DNA of 64,000 nucleotides from Catonia carolina (taxonomy: Eukaryota; Arthropoda; Insecta; Hemiptera; Achilidae): the NCBI GenBank assembly GCA_035578175.1, contig JAQMRL010000001.1:63821553-63885552 (forward strand). The letters run 5' to 3'. The translations under genes were made by a program, and so were the position numbers. Of this stretch, positions 19,434 through 29,131 are shown piece by piece. The notes under the pieces are model-generated. The model saw only the letters and a program-made list of their open reading frames with translations. It was not told the origin of the DNA and did not search any database. Each line of letters starts with the position of its first letter. Within the stretch, counting starts at the first letter, position 1.

Positions 19434-22400
19434 ATTCAATGGAATGTTCGCGGGATCCGGTCTAGGTATGAAGACATAAAGTTATTGATCCGGGAAAAGT
19501 GTCCGATTGCGCTGTGCCTGCAAGAGACGATGTTACAGCCTGATGTCTCAATCTCCGTTCGTGGATACGAGATGTTTAGGAAAGATTCCCTGCGTGGTGG
19601 CCCTGGTGGTGGGGTCGCTATATTACTTCACCAGTCAATGCAGGGGGTAAGTCTGGATATTCAGACGGATCTTCAGGGCGTAGCAATCAGGATAACTGTC
19701 CCGGTGTCGGTTTGCGTGTGTACTGTTTATTTACCACCTAACAATGAAGTTTCATACCTTGCCATGAGAGAATTACTGGAACAGTTACCAGCTCCATATA
19801 TCGTCCTAGGAGATTTCAATGGTCACCATTATTCTTGGGGCTCCTCACTGTGCAATGGTAGAGGTCACATGGTGGAGAGGGTCCGGAGTGATTTAGACTT
19901 ATGTCTATTGAACGATGGATCTGAAACATTCATGTCATCCTCAACAGGATCCTGGTCGTGCTTGGACCTTACTTTCTGTAGCCCGTCCCTTGTACCACGG
20001 TTGTTGTGGAGAGTACTGCCAGACCTGTACGGAAGTGATCATCGACCGGTGGTGGTCGAGTTTTTTGACTACCAGTCTGTCGATGACCTTCCAAAACGAT
20101 GGATAGAGAAGCTTGCACGGTGGAATGAGTTTTCAAGTTTGATGGAATCTAAATATGAAGATGATGATGATGCACGAAGCCTGTTGTCTTCCTTTGTGGA
20201 GAGGATGTCTGCAGCAGCTGCCCAGAGCATTCCTAAAACATCGGGTAAAGCGCGGCGGCCGCCGGTGCCTTGGTGGAATAATCGGTGTAAGGAGGCTCTT
20301 CAGGATCGCCGTAGGGCCCTGCGAATTTTTAGTCGCAGACCTACGGATGCTAACCTGGAAGCTTACCGACGAGCTCGGGCCTGCTGTAGGCGTATCTTTC
20401 TGGAGAGTAAGAGAGAGTCGTGGAGCCGTTATGTTGCAGATATTAATAGGAGTACCCCTGTGACAACGGTGTGGAGAAAACTGCGGTCCGTTTGTGGAAG
20501 GATGTCTCCGCACCGAATTGCAGGGTTGCAAACTGACGGTTCCGTGATTACGTCACCAATCGACATTGCGAATGCAATTGGTTCTTCGTTAAGATCAGCG
20601 TCTCTCACGTCTTCATATTCAATTCAATTTCAAAATCATAAGAAAACCATTGAATCTCTTCCTTTTCATATAGCGGACACAAATGATCCTCTGAACATTC
20701 CTTTTTCAATGCCTGAACTAAGAAAAGCGCTCAAAGTTTCTCGAAATACCTCGCCTGGAGGAGATGAAATTACACTTTCGATGATAGCGCATTTACCAGA
20801 CTCCGGGTTAAGGCAACTCCTACATATTTTTAATAAAATATACGCTTCTAGAAAGCTTCCAGAATCTTGGAAAGAAGCAATTGTTGTTCCGATCCTCAAA
20901 CCTGGCAAAGATAAAACGTTGGCCTCCAGCTATCGCCCCATCTCTCTGACAAGTGTTGTATGTAAGGTGATGGAAAGAATGGTGAATAGTCGTCTCATGT
21001 GGTATCTGGAAAAGAATGACTTCCTCGCTCCTGAACAGAGCGGTTTTCGGAGAGGGAGGTCTTCGACAGACCACTTGGTGGCCCTTGAGACGGCTATCTG
21101 CAATGCGTTTGCATTGCGGCAGCGCCTCGTTGCCGTATTCTTTGATTTGAAAAAAGCATATGATACGGCTTGGCGACGAGGTATTCTTAATACCTTGCGG
21201 GAGTGGGGCATCGCTGGGAACATGTTGGCCTTCATTAAAGACTTTCTGGATGACCGATCATTTCGTGTAAGGGTTGGTCAGAGTTTGTCAAACAGGTTTG
21301 ATTTGGAAAATGGTATACCGCAGGGGAGTGTAATTAGTTGTACCCTATTTGCGGTTGCCATTAACAATATTGTGAAAAGTTGCGTATACCCTGTTAAATG
21401 TTCGTTGTTTGTAGATGATTTTGCGATATATGTTGCATCTAGAAATGTTGTTTCAGCTGAACGAGCCCTACAGCTTACTATATACCGTCTTGAGGAATGG
21501 TCACGGCAGACTGGCTTTAGTTTTTCTCCTGAGAAGACTAAATGCATTCAGTTTTGCCGAATACGGACTGATAATGTTCCAAGACTGTATTTAATGGGTC
21601 AGAATATCGAAGTTAGCACTGAAATCAGGTTTCTAGGTGTTATATTCGACAAAAGACTTACATGGGTTCCGCATATAAAAGACCTACGGGCTAGGTGCTT
21701 AAAGGTGGTTGATATTCTGCGTGTTCTTACAGGTACATGTTGGGGAGCTGATAGATCATGTATGATAAGGTTCTACAAGGCTCTAGTGCGATCACGTATA
21801 GATTATGGCGCTGTAGCGTACTCATCTGCTACTCCCACTTCGCTGAGAATGCTTGACACGATCCACAATTCATGTTTACGATTGTCTACAGGTGCTTTTC
21901 GTTCTAGCCCTGTTGTCAGCATCTTAGTTGAAAGTGGAGAAATGTCGTTACACAGACGTCGCCAGCAGCTTATATTGACGTACTTTGCCAAGTTGAAAGC
22001 TAGACCTTATCATTTTTTGCATGACATCATTCTCAACAACCCTTGTCATGATTTGCATCTGATGAGTGCCCGATTGCCTTCACCATTCGGTGTAAGAGCG
22101 TTGGGGATATGCAACAACCTCGGTATTGCGATTCCTCGTGTGTACCCATGTAATTCATGTCTCTTTCCACCCTGGATCATCGCTCAGTTACACATTAATT
22201 TTGAAATGTGTAAATACTCAAAGGCAGACACAAGTTCTGTGGTATTTAATAGCATTTTCAGCGAGTTAGTTGAAGCTATTAAACCATCTACGGTTGTATA
22301 CACTGATGGATCAAAGTCGGATGTTGGAGTTGGTTGCTCGTTTGTTGCCAATGGGAGAACCTATTTGTTTGGATTACCTGCGGGAACCAGTGTTTACACG

Positions 22401-23093
22401 GCTGAACTCTATGCTATTAGTAAAGCTCTGTCTGTAGTCTGTGTTCGTGGGCGTCGGGTGTTGGTGTGCACTGATTCGCTCAGTGCCCTGCAGTCAATTA
22501 GTGATATATATTCACGTCACCCACTAGTTGCAGATGTCCACGGCACCGTGAAGCAGCTTAACGATAGAGGAGTAAGCGTTGTTTTCTGCTGGGTTCCGGG
22601 TCATGCTGGAATCTCGGGAAATGAGGCTGCTGATTTGGCCGCTAAGGAGGCGGCACGCCAACCGGCCTTCACGCAATATCTGACTGTGTCAGATTTCGTG
22701 GGCCTGGTGAAGCGTGTCATCACTGATTCCTGGCAGGTAGAATGGACTGGCTCTCATGGCAACAAGCTTCGTGAAATAAAAGATAATGTTAAGCCCTGGG
22801 ATACGTCACTGAGGAAGAACAGAAGGGAAGAAGTTGTCATCGCGCGACTTAGAATTGGGCACACCAGATTAACTCATGGGTATCTCATGACGTCTGGTGA
22901 TGCTCCAATTTGTGGCAGATGCGATTGTCCTTTGACAGTCAAACATGTTTTAATTGATTGCGTCTGCTACGCAGCTCTGCGTCGGCGATTCAAGATTCCC
23001 TCTGAATTAAGGTGTATACTCGGTGATGAAAGCCCTATTTTGGACGTGGCTTTAAAATTTTTACGATCCATTAGTGTGTACAACAGTGTCTGA
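19434..23093 (+). CDS. Family A ORF2 (A2): endonuclease, reverse transcriptase, RNase H
   Basis: Open for 1219 codons from the conserved IQWNVRGIRSRYED to TGA. APE-type endonuclease: N4 in QWN, E31 in LQET, D/N in GDFNGHHYSWG near 126, SDHRPVVVEF near 200. Reverse transcriptase about 430-720: SYRPISLTSVVCKVMER, FFDLKKAYDTAW, NGIPQGSVISC, catalytic FVDDFAIY near 659. RNase H near 950-1080: VYTDGSKSD, TAELYAISKAL, CTDSLSAL, WVPGHAGISGNEAADLA. C-terminal CCHC knuckle CGRCDCPLTVKHVLIDC near 1159. The order EN-RT-RNase H-knuckle fits the I superfamily. No in-frame ATG exists before codon 33 (19530), which is downstream of catalytic N4 and E31. The start is therefore non-AUG or uses another route. 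No stop or frameshift was seen. Confidence 0.95.
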   Translation: MQWNVRGIRSRYEDIKLLIREKCPIALCLQETMLQPDVSISVRGYEMFRKDSLRGGPGGGVAILLHQSMQGVSLDIQTDLQGVAIRITVPVSVCVCTVYLPPNNEVSYLAMRELLEQLPAPYIVLGDFNGHHYSWGSSLCNGRGHMVERVRSDLDLCLLNDGSETFMSSSTGSWSCLDLTFCSPSLVPRLLWRVLPDLYGSDHRPVVVEFFDYQSVDDLPKRWIEKLARWNEFSSLMESKYEDDDDARSLLSSFVERMSAAAAQSIPKTSGKARRPPVPWWNNRCKEALQDRRRALRIFSRRPTDANLEAYRRARACCRRIFLESKRESWSRYVADINRSTPVTTVWRKLRSVCGRMSPHRIAGLQTDGSVITSPIDIANAIGSSLRSASLTSSYSIQFQNHKKTIESLPFHIADTNDPLNIPFSMPELRKALKVSRNTSPGGDEITLSMIAHLPDSGLRQLLHIFNKIYASRKLPESWKEAIVVPILKPGKDKTLASSYRPISLTSVVCKVMERMVNSRLMWYLEKNDFLAPEQSGFRRGRSSTDHLVALETAICNAFALRQRLVAVFFDLKKAYDTAWRRGILNTLREWGIAGNMLAFIKDFLDDRSFRVRVGQSLSNRFDLENGIPQGSVISCTLFAVAINNIVKSCVYPVKCSLFVDDFAIYVASRNVVSAERALQLTIYRLEEWSRQTGFSFSPEKTKCIQFCRIRTDNVPRLYLMGQNIEVSTEIRFLGVIFDKRLTWVPHIKDLRARCLKVVDILRVLTGTCWGADRSCMIRFYKALVRSRIDYGAVAYSSATPTSLRMLDTIHNSCLRLSTGAFRSSPVVSILVESGEMSLHRRRQQLILTYFAKLKARPYHFLHDIILNNPCHDLHLMSARLPSPFGVRALGICNNLGIAIPRVYPCNSCLFPPWIIAQLHINFEMCKYSKADTSSVVFNSIFSELVEAIKPSTVVYTDGSKSDVGVGCSFVANGRTYLFGLPAGTSVYTAELYAISKALSVVCVRGRRVLVCTDSLSALQSISDIYSRHPLVADVHGTVKQLNDRGVSVVFCWVPGHAGISGNEAADLAAKEAARQPAFTQYLTVSDFVGLVKRVITDSWQVEWTGSHGNKLREIKDNVKPWDTSLRKNRREEVVIARLRIGHTRLTHGYLMTSGDAPICGRCDCPLTVKHVLIDCVCYAALRRRFKIPSELRCILGDESPILDVALKFLRSISVYNSV

Positions 23094-23550
23094 CAGTCTG
23101 GGGTGTTTCAATGTTTTATATGTGTAAATAGTTTTTATTCCATAGTATATATTCTTATATTAGTTGTACGTTGTATATATATGTCTGTGTTTTTATTATG
23201 AGGCCCCTTTACAGCCTTTTGCGACGTCCTATGTCTGTGATATTTTTTATTTTTAATGTAATTTTTAATTTTTTAATTTTTTTTTTGGTTGTGATACTAG
23301 TTTTTAAGATTTTTATTATATAAGTGTCAATGTTATTATTGTCATTTATTCTGACTGTGATATTAGGTTTACGTTTATGTGTATATGTTTTTGTGTTTTT
23401 TAGCGTTTTTTATTTAATTTGTCTGTGATATTAGATTATAAGATTTTAAGTATTATATATATATATATATATAAAAGGCGTTCTGCACTCGGGCTTTTTA
23501 CACCCTTGTGTAGAACAGCAGGCGATGATAACCTCGCTAAGGTTTTTCGC

Positions 23551-23586
<36 letters not shown>
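23094..23586 (+). promoter_or_regulatory. A2 3' UTR with paired-stem end and poly(A)
   Basis: The 3' UTR repeats the motif tgtgatayta four to five times. It then has a (TA)n run (about 23453-23472), the two-stem block 23477-23551 (gttctgcac with gtgtagaac; aggcga with tcgcct) and poly(A) from 23553. The stems sit immediately before poly(A), where element RT starts copying. Confidence 0.75.
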
Positions 23587-23589
<3 letters not shown>

Positions 23590-23595
23590 TCTTTC
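23587..23595. repeat. Target-site duplication of A2, right
   Basis: Identical to 18853-18861. Confidence 0.93.
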
Positions 23596-26518
23596 TGCTG
23601 TCGACACGTATTTAAACCATTCACTATGTTTTTTATTTAATAGATAACATCTTAGAATAACTCCCACCTCCTTCAAACACCTCTCACTTAAATTTGAAGA
23701 TGCTTTGTACGCAGTAATAGTTCCATGTTTTATATTTAATGCAGCTAAACCATTTTTCCATACTCTACTCACAAATTGACTTGCATTATCACTTATAATT
23801 TTATTCGGTTTACCGACGTCTTTGACATATTTTTTAACTTGTGCAATTAAAGTATTTGCTGTAGCCTTTTTAATAGGATACAGTTTAACAAATTTTGAAA
23901 ATCCGTCAACCAAAATGAAAATTTACTCTAACCCTTGATATGTTTTACAAAGCGGTCCAAAAACATCAACAAAACACTTTTCTAAATTATCTTTACACAC
24001 AATAGAATACATTAAACCTTGATTATTTACATTATTACTTTTAACTAACTGGCAAGTTTTACAAGATGTTACTACTTCTTTTATTGCTGTTTTAAAGTTT
24101 TTGCTACAAGAAAATTCACTTAAATATTTAAAACATCTATTTACACCTACATGACCAATTTTTTCATGGTAATACATTATAAATTTATTTAATATATATT
24201 TTGGTATGTAAACCTTCCAACACTTATCTTTTAAATTACTACGCTGAAAATACAATCCATCTTTTATCTTATGAAACTGGTGTACATGAACTTTATTTTT
24301 ATCGTTATACATTCTAACAATTTTTTGATAGTATTCGTCTTTTTCAAGATTTTCTTTAATCAAACTAATCAATTCTGACAATTCATTTTCTCTAATAACA
24401 TTAAACACTCTATACTCATTTTCAACCTTATTATTATTATCTTCTATTCGGGACAACAAATCTGCTACTACATTCTGTTTACCGGGTATAAATTCAAATT
24501 CTATATCATACTCTTGTAAAAATAGGCTCCATCTTAAAATTCTACCATGTGATAATTTACAATTTTTTAGGAATGTCAATGCCTGATGGTCAGTTCTTAC
24601 GACTACTTTATTGCCCAAAAGATAACTTCTCAATTTTTTCACGCTAAAAACAATAGATAAAAGTTCAAGTTCGGTTATCGAATAAGATTTCTCATATTTA
24701 CTTAAACCCCTACTAATAAAACAAATTACATTATGCTCCCCGTTAGAATCTAACTGAAATAACTCACCCCCAATACGAGATTTACTAGCGTCACAGCTCA
24801 AATAAAAAGTTTTTGAAAAATCTGGATGCCTTATAGTTACACAATTGAGAAATTTTCTCTTGATTTCGTTAAAAACTTGTTCCTCCTTTTCACCCCATGT
24901 AAACTCATTTTTCTTTGACAACTGATCTTTAAATTTACTTGTTAGTTCTGCATAATTTTTCTGAAATTTTCTATAAAAATTACAAACTCCCAAAAATGAC
25001 TGAAGGTCTCTCAAATTTTTTGGTGTCGGAAAATTAGAAATAGCAATAGTTTTTTCTGGATTTACTGAAATTCCATCTTTGTTTACAATATAACCTAAAT
25101 ATTTTATCTCTGACGCTAAAAATTTACATTTTTTAAGTTTTAGAGTAACCCCAAAATCCCTTAATCTGTTAAAAAGTTTGTTAATTCGCATACAATGTTC
25201 ACTTAAATTATTAGAAAATATCAACAAATCGTCTACATATATTAAAGCATAACTCAAAATTTCAGCTCCCAATACTAAATTTAATGCCTTTATGAATTCG
25301 GCTACAGAAATATTTAAACCAAATGGTAAACGTTTGAAATGAAAATTATGACCATTAAATAAAAATGCAACATACTGTCTACTTTCTTCTGATAATTCGA
25401 CCTGTAAAAATCAACTTGTTAAATCAAAACTGCTCATGTATTTAACCCCTTGAAATCTCAGTAATATATCATCAATTGCTTCTGGTTGAGTGTGATCTTT
25501 TATTATTACTTTATTAATCTGCCTTGCATCCAAACAAAGACGAACCTCCCCATTAGGCTTGGTTACTGCAACTAATGGATTCGTGAAACAACTATTACTT
25601 GGTTCTATTATATCTTGACTTAATAATTTATTTATTTCAGTTTGAACTGGTCCCCTTTTAGCAAACGGTATAGGGTAGCTTTTTCTATTAAATTTGATAC
25701 CTTCATTAATTTTAATTTTACATTGATACCCATTTATCTTTCCAGGAAAATCTGAAAAAATATTTTTGTACGAATTGAAAATTCTAATTAATTTGTTAAC
25801 ATTTTCATCAGATTCATTGTTATCTACAGTTTTATAGATATTTTCAATTTGATTTTCCCATAGTTTTATTTCTTCATCGTCTACACCACTTACACTAATT
25901 TGAAAAATTTTCTTACTTACAACAGTTTTTTCTAAAAATGGAACTATTTCTTTATTAATAACCATATGCCCTTTTTCAAAATTTAAAACTACATTATTTT
26001 TATTCAAAAAATCAGACCCTAGAATTAAATTTACACTTAAATTATTAATTACAATGAAAACAACTGGTAATTTAATATTTTTTATTTGAATTTCTAACAT
26101 GACCTGTTTACTAATTTGTTTATTTTTTCGTCCAGTGGCAGTAACAATACACATTCCCTGAACTGGCATCTTTAACATATTAATATTTTTATTCTTTTCT
26201 AAATATTCTAAATACTGTTTATTTATTCCACAAATTTCTGAACCTGAATCAAGCAAAGCTTTATCTGTTACCCCATTAATTGTAATTTTAATTTCAGCTA
26301 AATTATAGTCGTTAATGTTACTTTGTTCTGTTTTTTCCTCTAACAAATCTTCTGATAAATTACATGTTATAGTATTAACTATTTTCTCACTTCCCAAATG
26401 TATTATTTCATCATAGTCTATTTCTTTATTCTTTATTTGTATTTTATTATTTAAACCTTTATCCTCTGGTACATCAGGCACAATGATTTTGTTTTGTATA
26501 CCCTGTTCTAGTTTTCCG
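23596..26518 (-). pseudogene. gypsy pol: protease, reverse transcriptase, RNase H, integrase
   Basis: A single minus-strand frame with two nonsense codons. Protease: LLDSGSEICGINK and LILGSDFL. RT: LCLDARQINKVIIKDHTQPE, SSFDLTS, then TGA at 25411-25413 where the family has a Gly, FLQVELSEES, PFGLNISV, catalytic YVDDLLIFS. RNase H: LSCDASKSRIGGELFQ, ELELLSIVFSVKK, RTDHQALTFL. Integrase: HHCC (HEKIGHVGVNRCF ... CKTCQL), core D in CFVDVFGPL, TAA at 23923-23925, second D in IISDNASQFVS, E in SSNLSERCLKEV. A2 then interrupts it and the end is at 18417-18852. It overlaps the gag end by about a dozen bases in the -1 frame, as expected for frameshift expression. I see no classic slippery heptamer. 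Confidence 0.93.
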
Positions 26519-28399
26519 AATGTATCTGTGCTTCAGTTGTTATACAATTTACGGCCATATTTTCCTGTTTGTTTTGACTCCCTGTATTTTGAAAATTCTG
26601 TCCCCTGTTGTATCTGTTTGCCTGTTCTGAATTATATGATTTTACGTGTGGTCTGTTTTCATTTTCTCTCTGATTGTATCTGTCCCTTTGATTGTATCTG
26701 TAATTGTTTCCTTGTCTGTATGGTGGTGTACTGAAATTATTATGATTACTATGTCTGTTTTGTAGTGTATTGAAATTATGATGATTAATATAGCGGTTTT
26801 GTGCTGTACCTAAATTATTATTGTTATTATATCTGTTTTGTACTGTACTGAAATTATTATTATTTAATTTGTTTTCTACCTGTCGTCTCTCTGCTAATTC
26901 TGACCTTCTCATTTCACCCCCTATTTCATCTAGTAACTGTATGAATTCTTCTATGCTATTGACTCTACTAACTATCCTAGCTTTATTCACGAAACCATCA
27001 AAATGCCCACCTAGAACTCTCAATAATTCACCATCCGTCATCTGTGGTTCTAAATTTCTACCTACATTGTGTTTTTTCATTAAATATTCAGACATACTTA
27101 AACTTCCCCCCATTCTGTATTTCCCTGAAAATAAATTAAGTTTGATACCCATTTGAATGTTAGCTGACCAAAATTTATTTTTAAATTTTTCAATAAATTG
27201 TTCTACATTTTGTATTCCTTCCTTTACGTAGTTCCACCAAGTACTGCCTTCCTTAGTTTGCCCTAATGCCAAATCAATTACCTCTCTTACTTTTTCCCAA
27301 TTATTTAATTTTTTAAACTCAATTTCACGTTTTAAATTTTTTATAAATTCCATTGGATTATGATAATCAATTGTTAATTTTATTACTTCACTCTCTTTAT
27401 TAATTACATAATTATTAATAACTTTATTGTTTTCCCCCTCACACGTTTCATTCAGTTTCCCTTTTACTACATCTAATTCTTGTCTTTGAGTTCTAATTTC
27501 ACCTACAATCTCATTAAATTGTTCATTTCTGGTTTCGTTAATTTTTTGAAAATTTTCACCAAGTTCCGTTCCCTGTTTTTCAATATGTTTCATTTTAGCT
27601 TTAATACCATTAACCTGCTGATTTAATTTTATTTCAACCCTTTTCTGAATATCCCCCTCACACTTTTCAATTCACACTGTTCATTTGCAACTAATTCTAT
27701 TCTACCAACAGTACGTTCTACTTCTTTCCCAATCATTTCTAAACAAAATTTTTTATTCTCGACAAACTTACTACTAATTTTATATTCAACAGTTTTTTCC
27801 ATATTCCTAACTTCAGTTTCTACTTTGTCTAATCTGATGTTTGTTTTATTTAAATTTTCCTCCTCCTTTTTAATTTGTCGACTTAAATCTAAATTAACTT
27901 TGTTTAAATCAGATTTTAATTCTTGTTTAAAATTTTTTATGTCTTGTTTTAAACTATTCTGTCCCTGTTTTATTTCACTTCGCATACTTGTCATTATTTC
28001 CATCATTTTATCTAATAATTCACTATTGTCTACATTTGTTTTATTACTTTCAACCCTACATCGCCCTAAACTATTTATTTCATTAACACCTTCAACATTT
28101 TTTACTATAATAGTATTATCATCCCCTTCTTCTCTACTAAATACAAAGTCCTCTATTTCCTCATATTCCGTACTATCACCCGTCTCCAACACTACATTTA
28201 AACCATTATCAAAACCTAAGACTGCATCTTGTTCACTACTATCACTGTTTCTACTTGATTCCCCTTCATTTGTTTGATTTTCAATATTTATTACATCTGA
28301 CTATACTAAACTAATTGTGTCATCTTCACTCCCTACTAAACCCCCTGATTTTACAATTTTACCCATTCTTTGTTTGCCCCTAGTATTTAATTTCGACAT
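26508..28399 (-). pseudogene. gypsy gag
   Basis: ATG at 28399 (MSKLNTRGKQRMGKIVKSGG). The order is an acidic N-terminus, long coiled-coil-like charged helices (about 28060-27430), the capsid-like core (FIKNLKREIEFKKLNNWEKV, FIEKFKNKFWSANIQ, LMKKHNVGRNLE, GELLRVLGGHFDG) and an Asn/Arg/Tyr-rich tail. The tail has repeated NRYNNNNNLGTAQNRY-like units. No CCHC knuckle is present; the Asn/Arg-rich repeats may take over RNA binding. Breaks: TAG at 28301-28303 and a frameshift near 27640 between SVRGIFRKG and the continuation QKRVEIKLNQQ. The end overlaps pol. Confidence 0.85.
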
Positions 28400-28497
28400 T
28401 TTAGAAAAGTAATACACAGATTATAAATATTAAAAATATAAGTAGTACAAACCTCTGTACCTATTCCCATAATCCCATCACACTCAAGAGTCGTTGT

Positions 28498-28515
28498 TCT
28501 GTCACACGGTCGCCA
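28498..28515 (-). promoter_or_regulatory. gypsy primer-binding site
   Basis: Four bases inside the 5' LTR the minus strand reads TGGCGACCGTGTGACAGA. It starts with TGG as a tRNA 3' CCA requires, and it resembles the tRNA-Arg type PBS of 412/mdg1 elements as I recall it. The LTR-AAAA-TGG spacing is the same as in the LTR element at 62610. Confidence 0.7.
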
Positions 28516-28519
28516 TTTT

Positions 28520-29061
28520 TGTGACAATTCACAAAATATTTAAAATTAATTTTGATAAAATAAAATTTATTGCAGGGATACGACTCAGTGAGCAATGACA
28601 CGATCAGGGGAACAGGTGTGATTATAAAGAAAGATATACATTTAAAATTTGAAAACAAAAATTGTATTGATTTAATAAAAAATATAAAATAAAACAAAGA
28701 GTTATAAAAAATAAACAATTACAAAAGAAAAAAAATTAAATTTAGCATAATGAATTACAGAAATAATAATGATGCATTGATAAACAAAATGAATTTAATT
28801 ACAGTCTTGTGTAATATTGAAAACATGCTTCATATTACCGAATTAGGCTCCGGCGATTTTACACTAATATAAATATACTTTTAAACCTTTACATTTTTGT
28901 TATACATACACACATCCGCTCATCTCCATGGTTAAAGCGGGACTGACAAAAAAGACCGCAAACAAAAAGAAGAAACGAGATAATAACAACACGCATGCGC
29001 GAGAAAACCGACCGAGACGCATGCCGCGAAAGAAAATAGGGACTAAGATAGAAACGTCACA
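28520..29061 (-). repeat. gypsy 5' LTR
   Basis: 542 bp, the partner of 17142-17686. It should carry the element promoter, but no TATA box or start site can be assigned by eye. Confidence 0.93.
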
Positions 29062-29131
29062 CCCTTTACACCCGTGTGTAGAATAATGGGCGATGATAAC
29101 TGTCCTGGTTTTTCGCTCTAAAAAGAAAACA
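29062..29131 (+). mobile_element. A1 3' terminus with paired-stem end and A-rich tail
   Basis: After the gypsy element the family A 3' end resumes: ccctttacacccgtgtgtag, gggcgatgataactgtcctgg, tttttcgctc, then an A-rich tail to about 29131. Together with 17031-17141 it rebuilds the same block as 60777-60850 in A5. The tail abuts the Mutator-like gene. Confidence 0.9.

Larger units (their letters stand above)
18862..23586 (+). mobile_element. Family A copy A2, 5'-truncated, open ORF2
   Basis: A 4.7-kb I-clade non-LTR element in the gypsy integrase gene. It begins inside ORF1 (matching A3 from about 37533) and ends in about 34 A residues, so it lacks the 5' UTR and ORF1 N-terminus. The 9-bp duplication shows ordinary target-primed insertion with 5' truncation. 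Confidence 0.95.
17142..29061 (-). mobile_element. Ty3/gypsy LTR retrotransposon with both LTRs, carrying nested A2
   Basis: LTRs 17142-17686 and 28520-29061 both begin TGTGACAATTCAC and end GTCACA. Flanking CCCT (17138-17141, 29062-29065) is a 4-bp target duplication. Removing the element restores the family A 3' end (gaccctttacacccgtgtgtag). Without A2 the element is about 7.2 kb. Order on the minus strand: 5' LTR (right), primer-binding site, gag, pol (protease, RT, RNase H, integrase), about 0.7 kb non-coding, 3' LTR. By eye the LTRs differ by roughly six substitutions and two short indels, so the insertion is fairly young although its genes have decayed. Confidence 0.95.

Noticed and set aside
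19485..19487. TTG as the ORF2 start codon
   Set aside because: The conserved endonuclease N-terminus, including its catalytic Asn, lies upstream in the same frame, so a start here would remove it.
20930..21235. Open frames of about 100 residues on the minus strand, repeated at the same place in each family A ORF2
   Set aside because: They are shadows of the ORF2 reading frame. They recur because the copies are similar and show no family features.
26500..26520. Classic -1 slippery heptamer at the gypsy gag-pol overlap
   Set aside because: The overlap is real, but ggaaaac does not fit the usual XXXYYYZ pattern, so the mechanism is left open.
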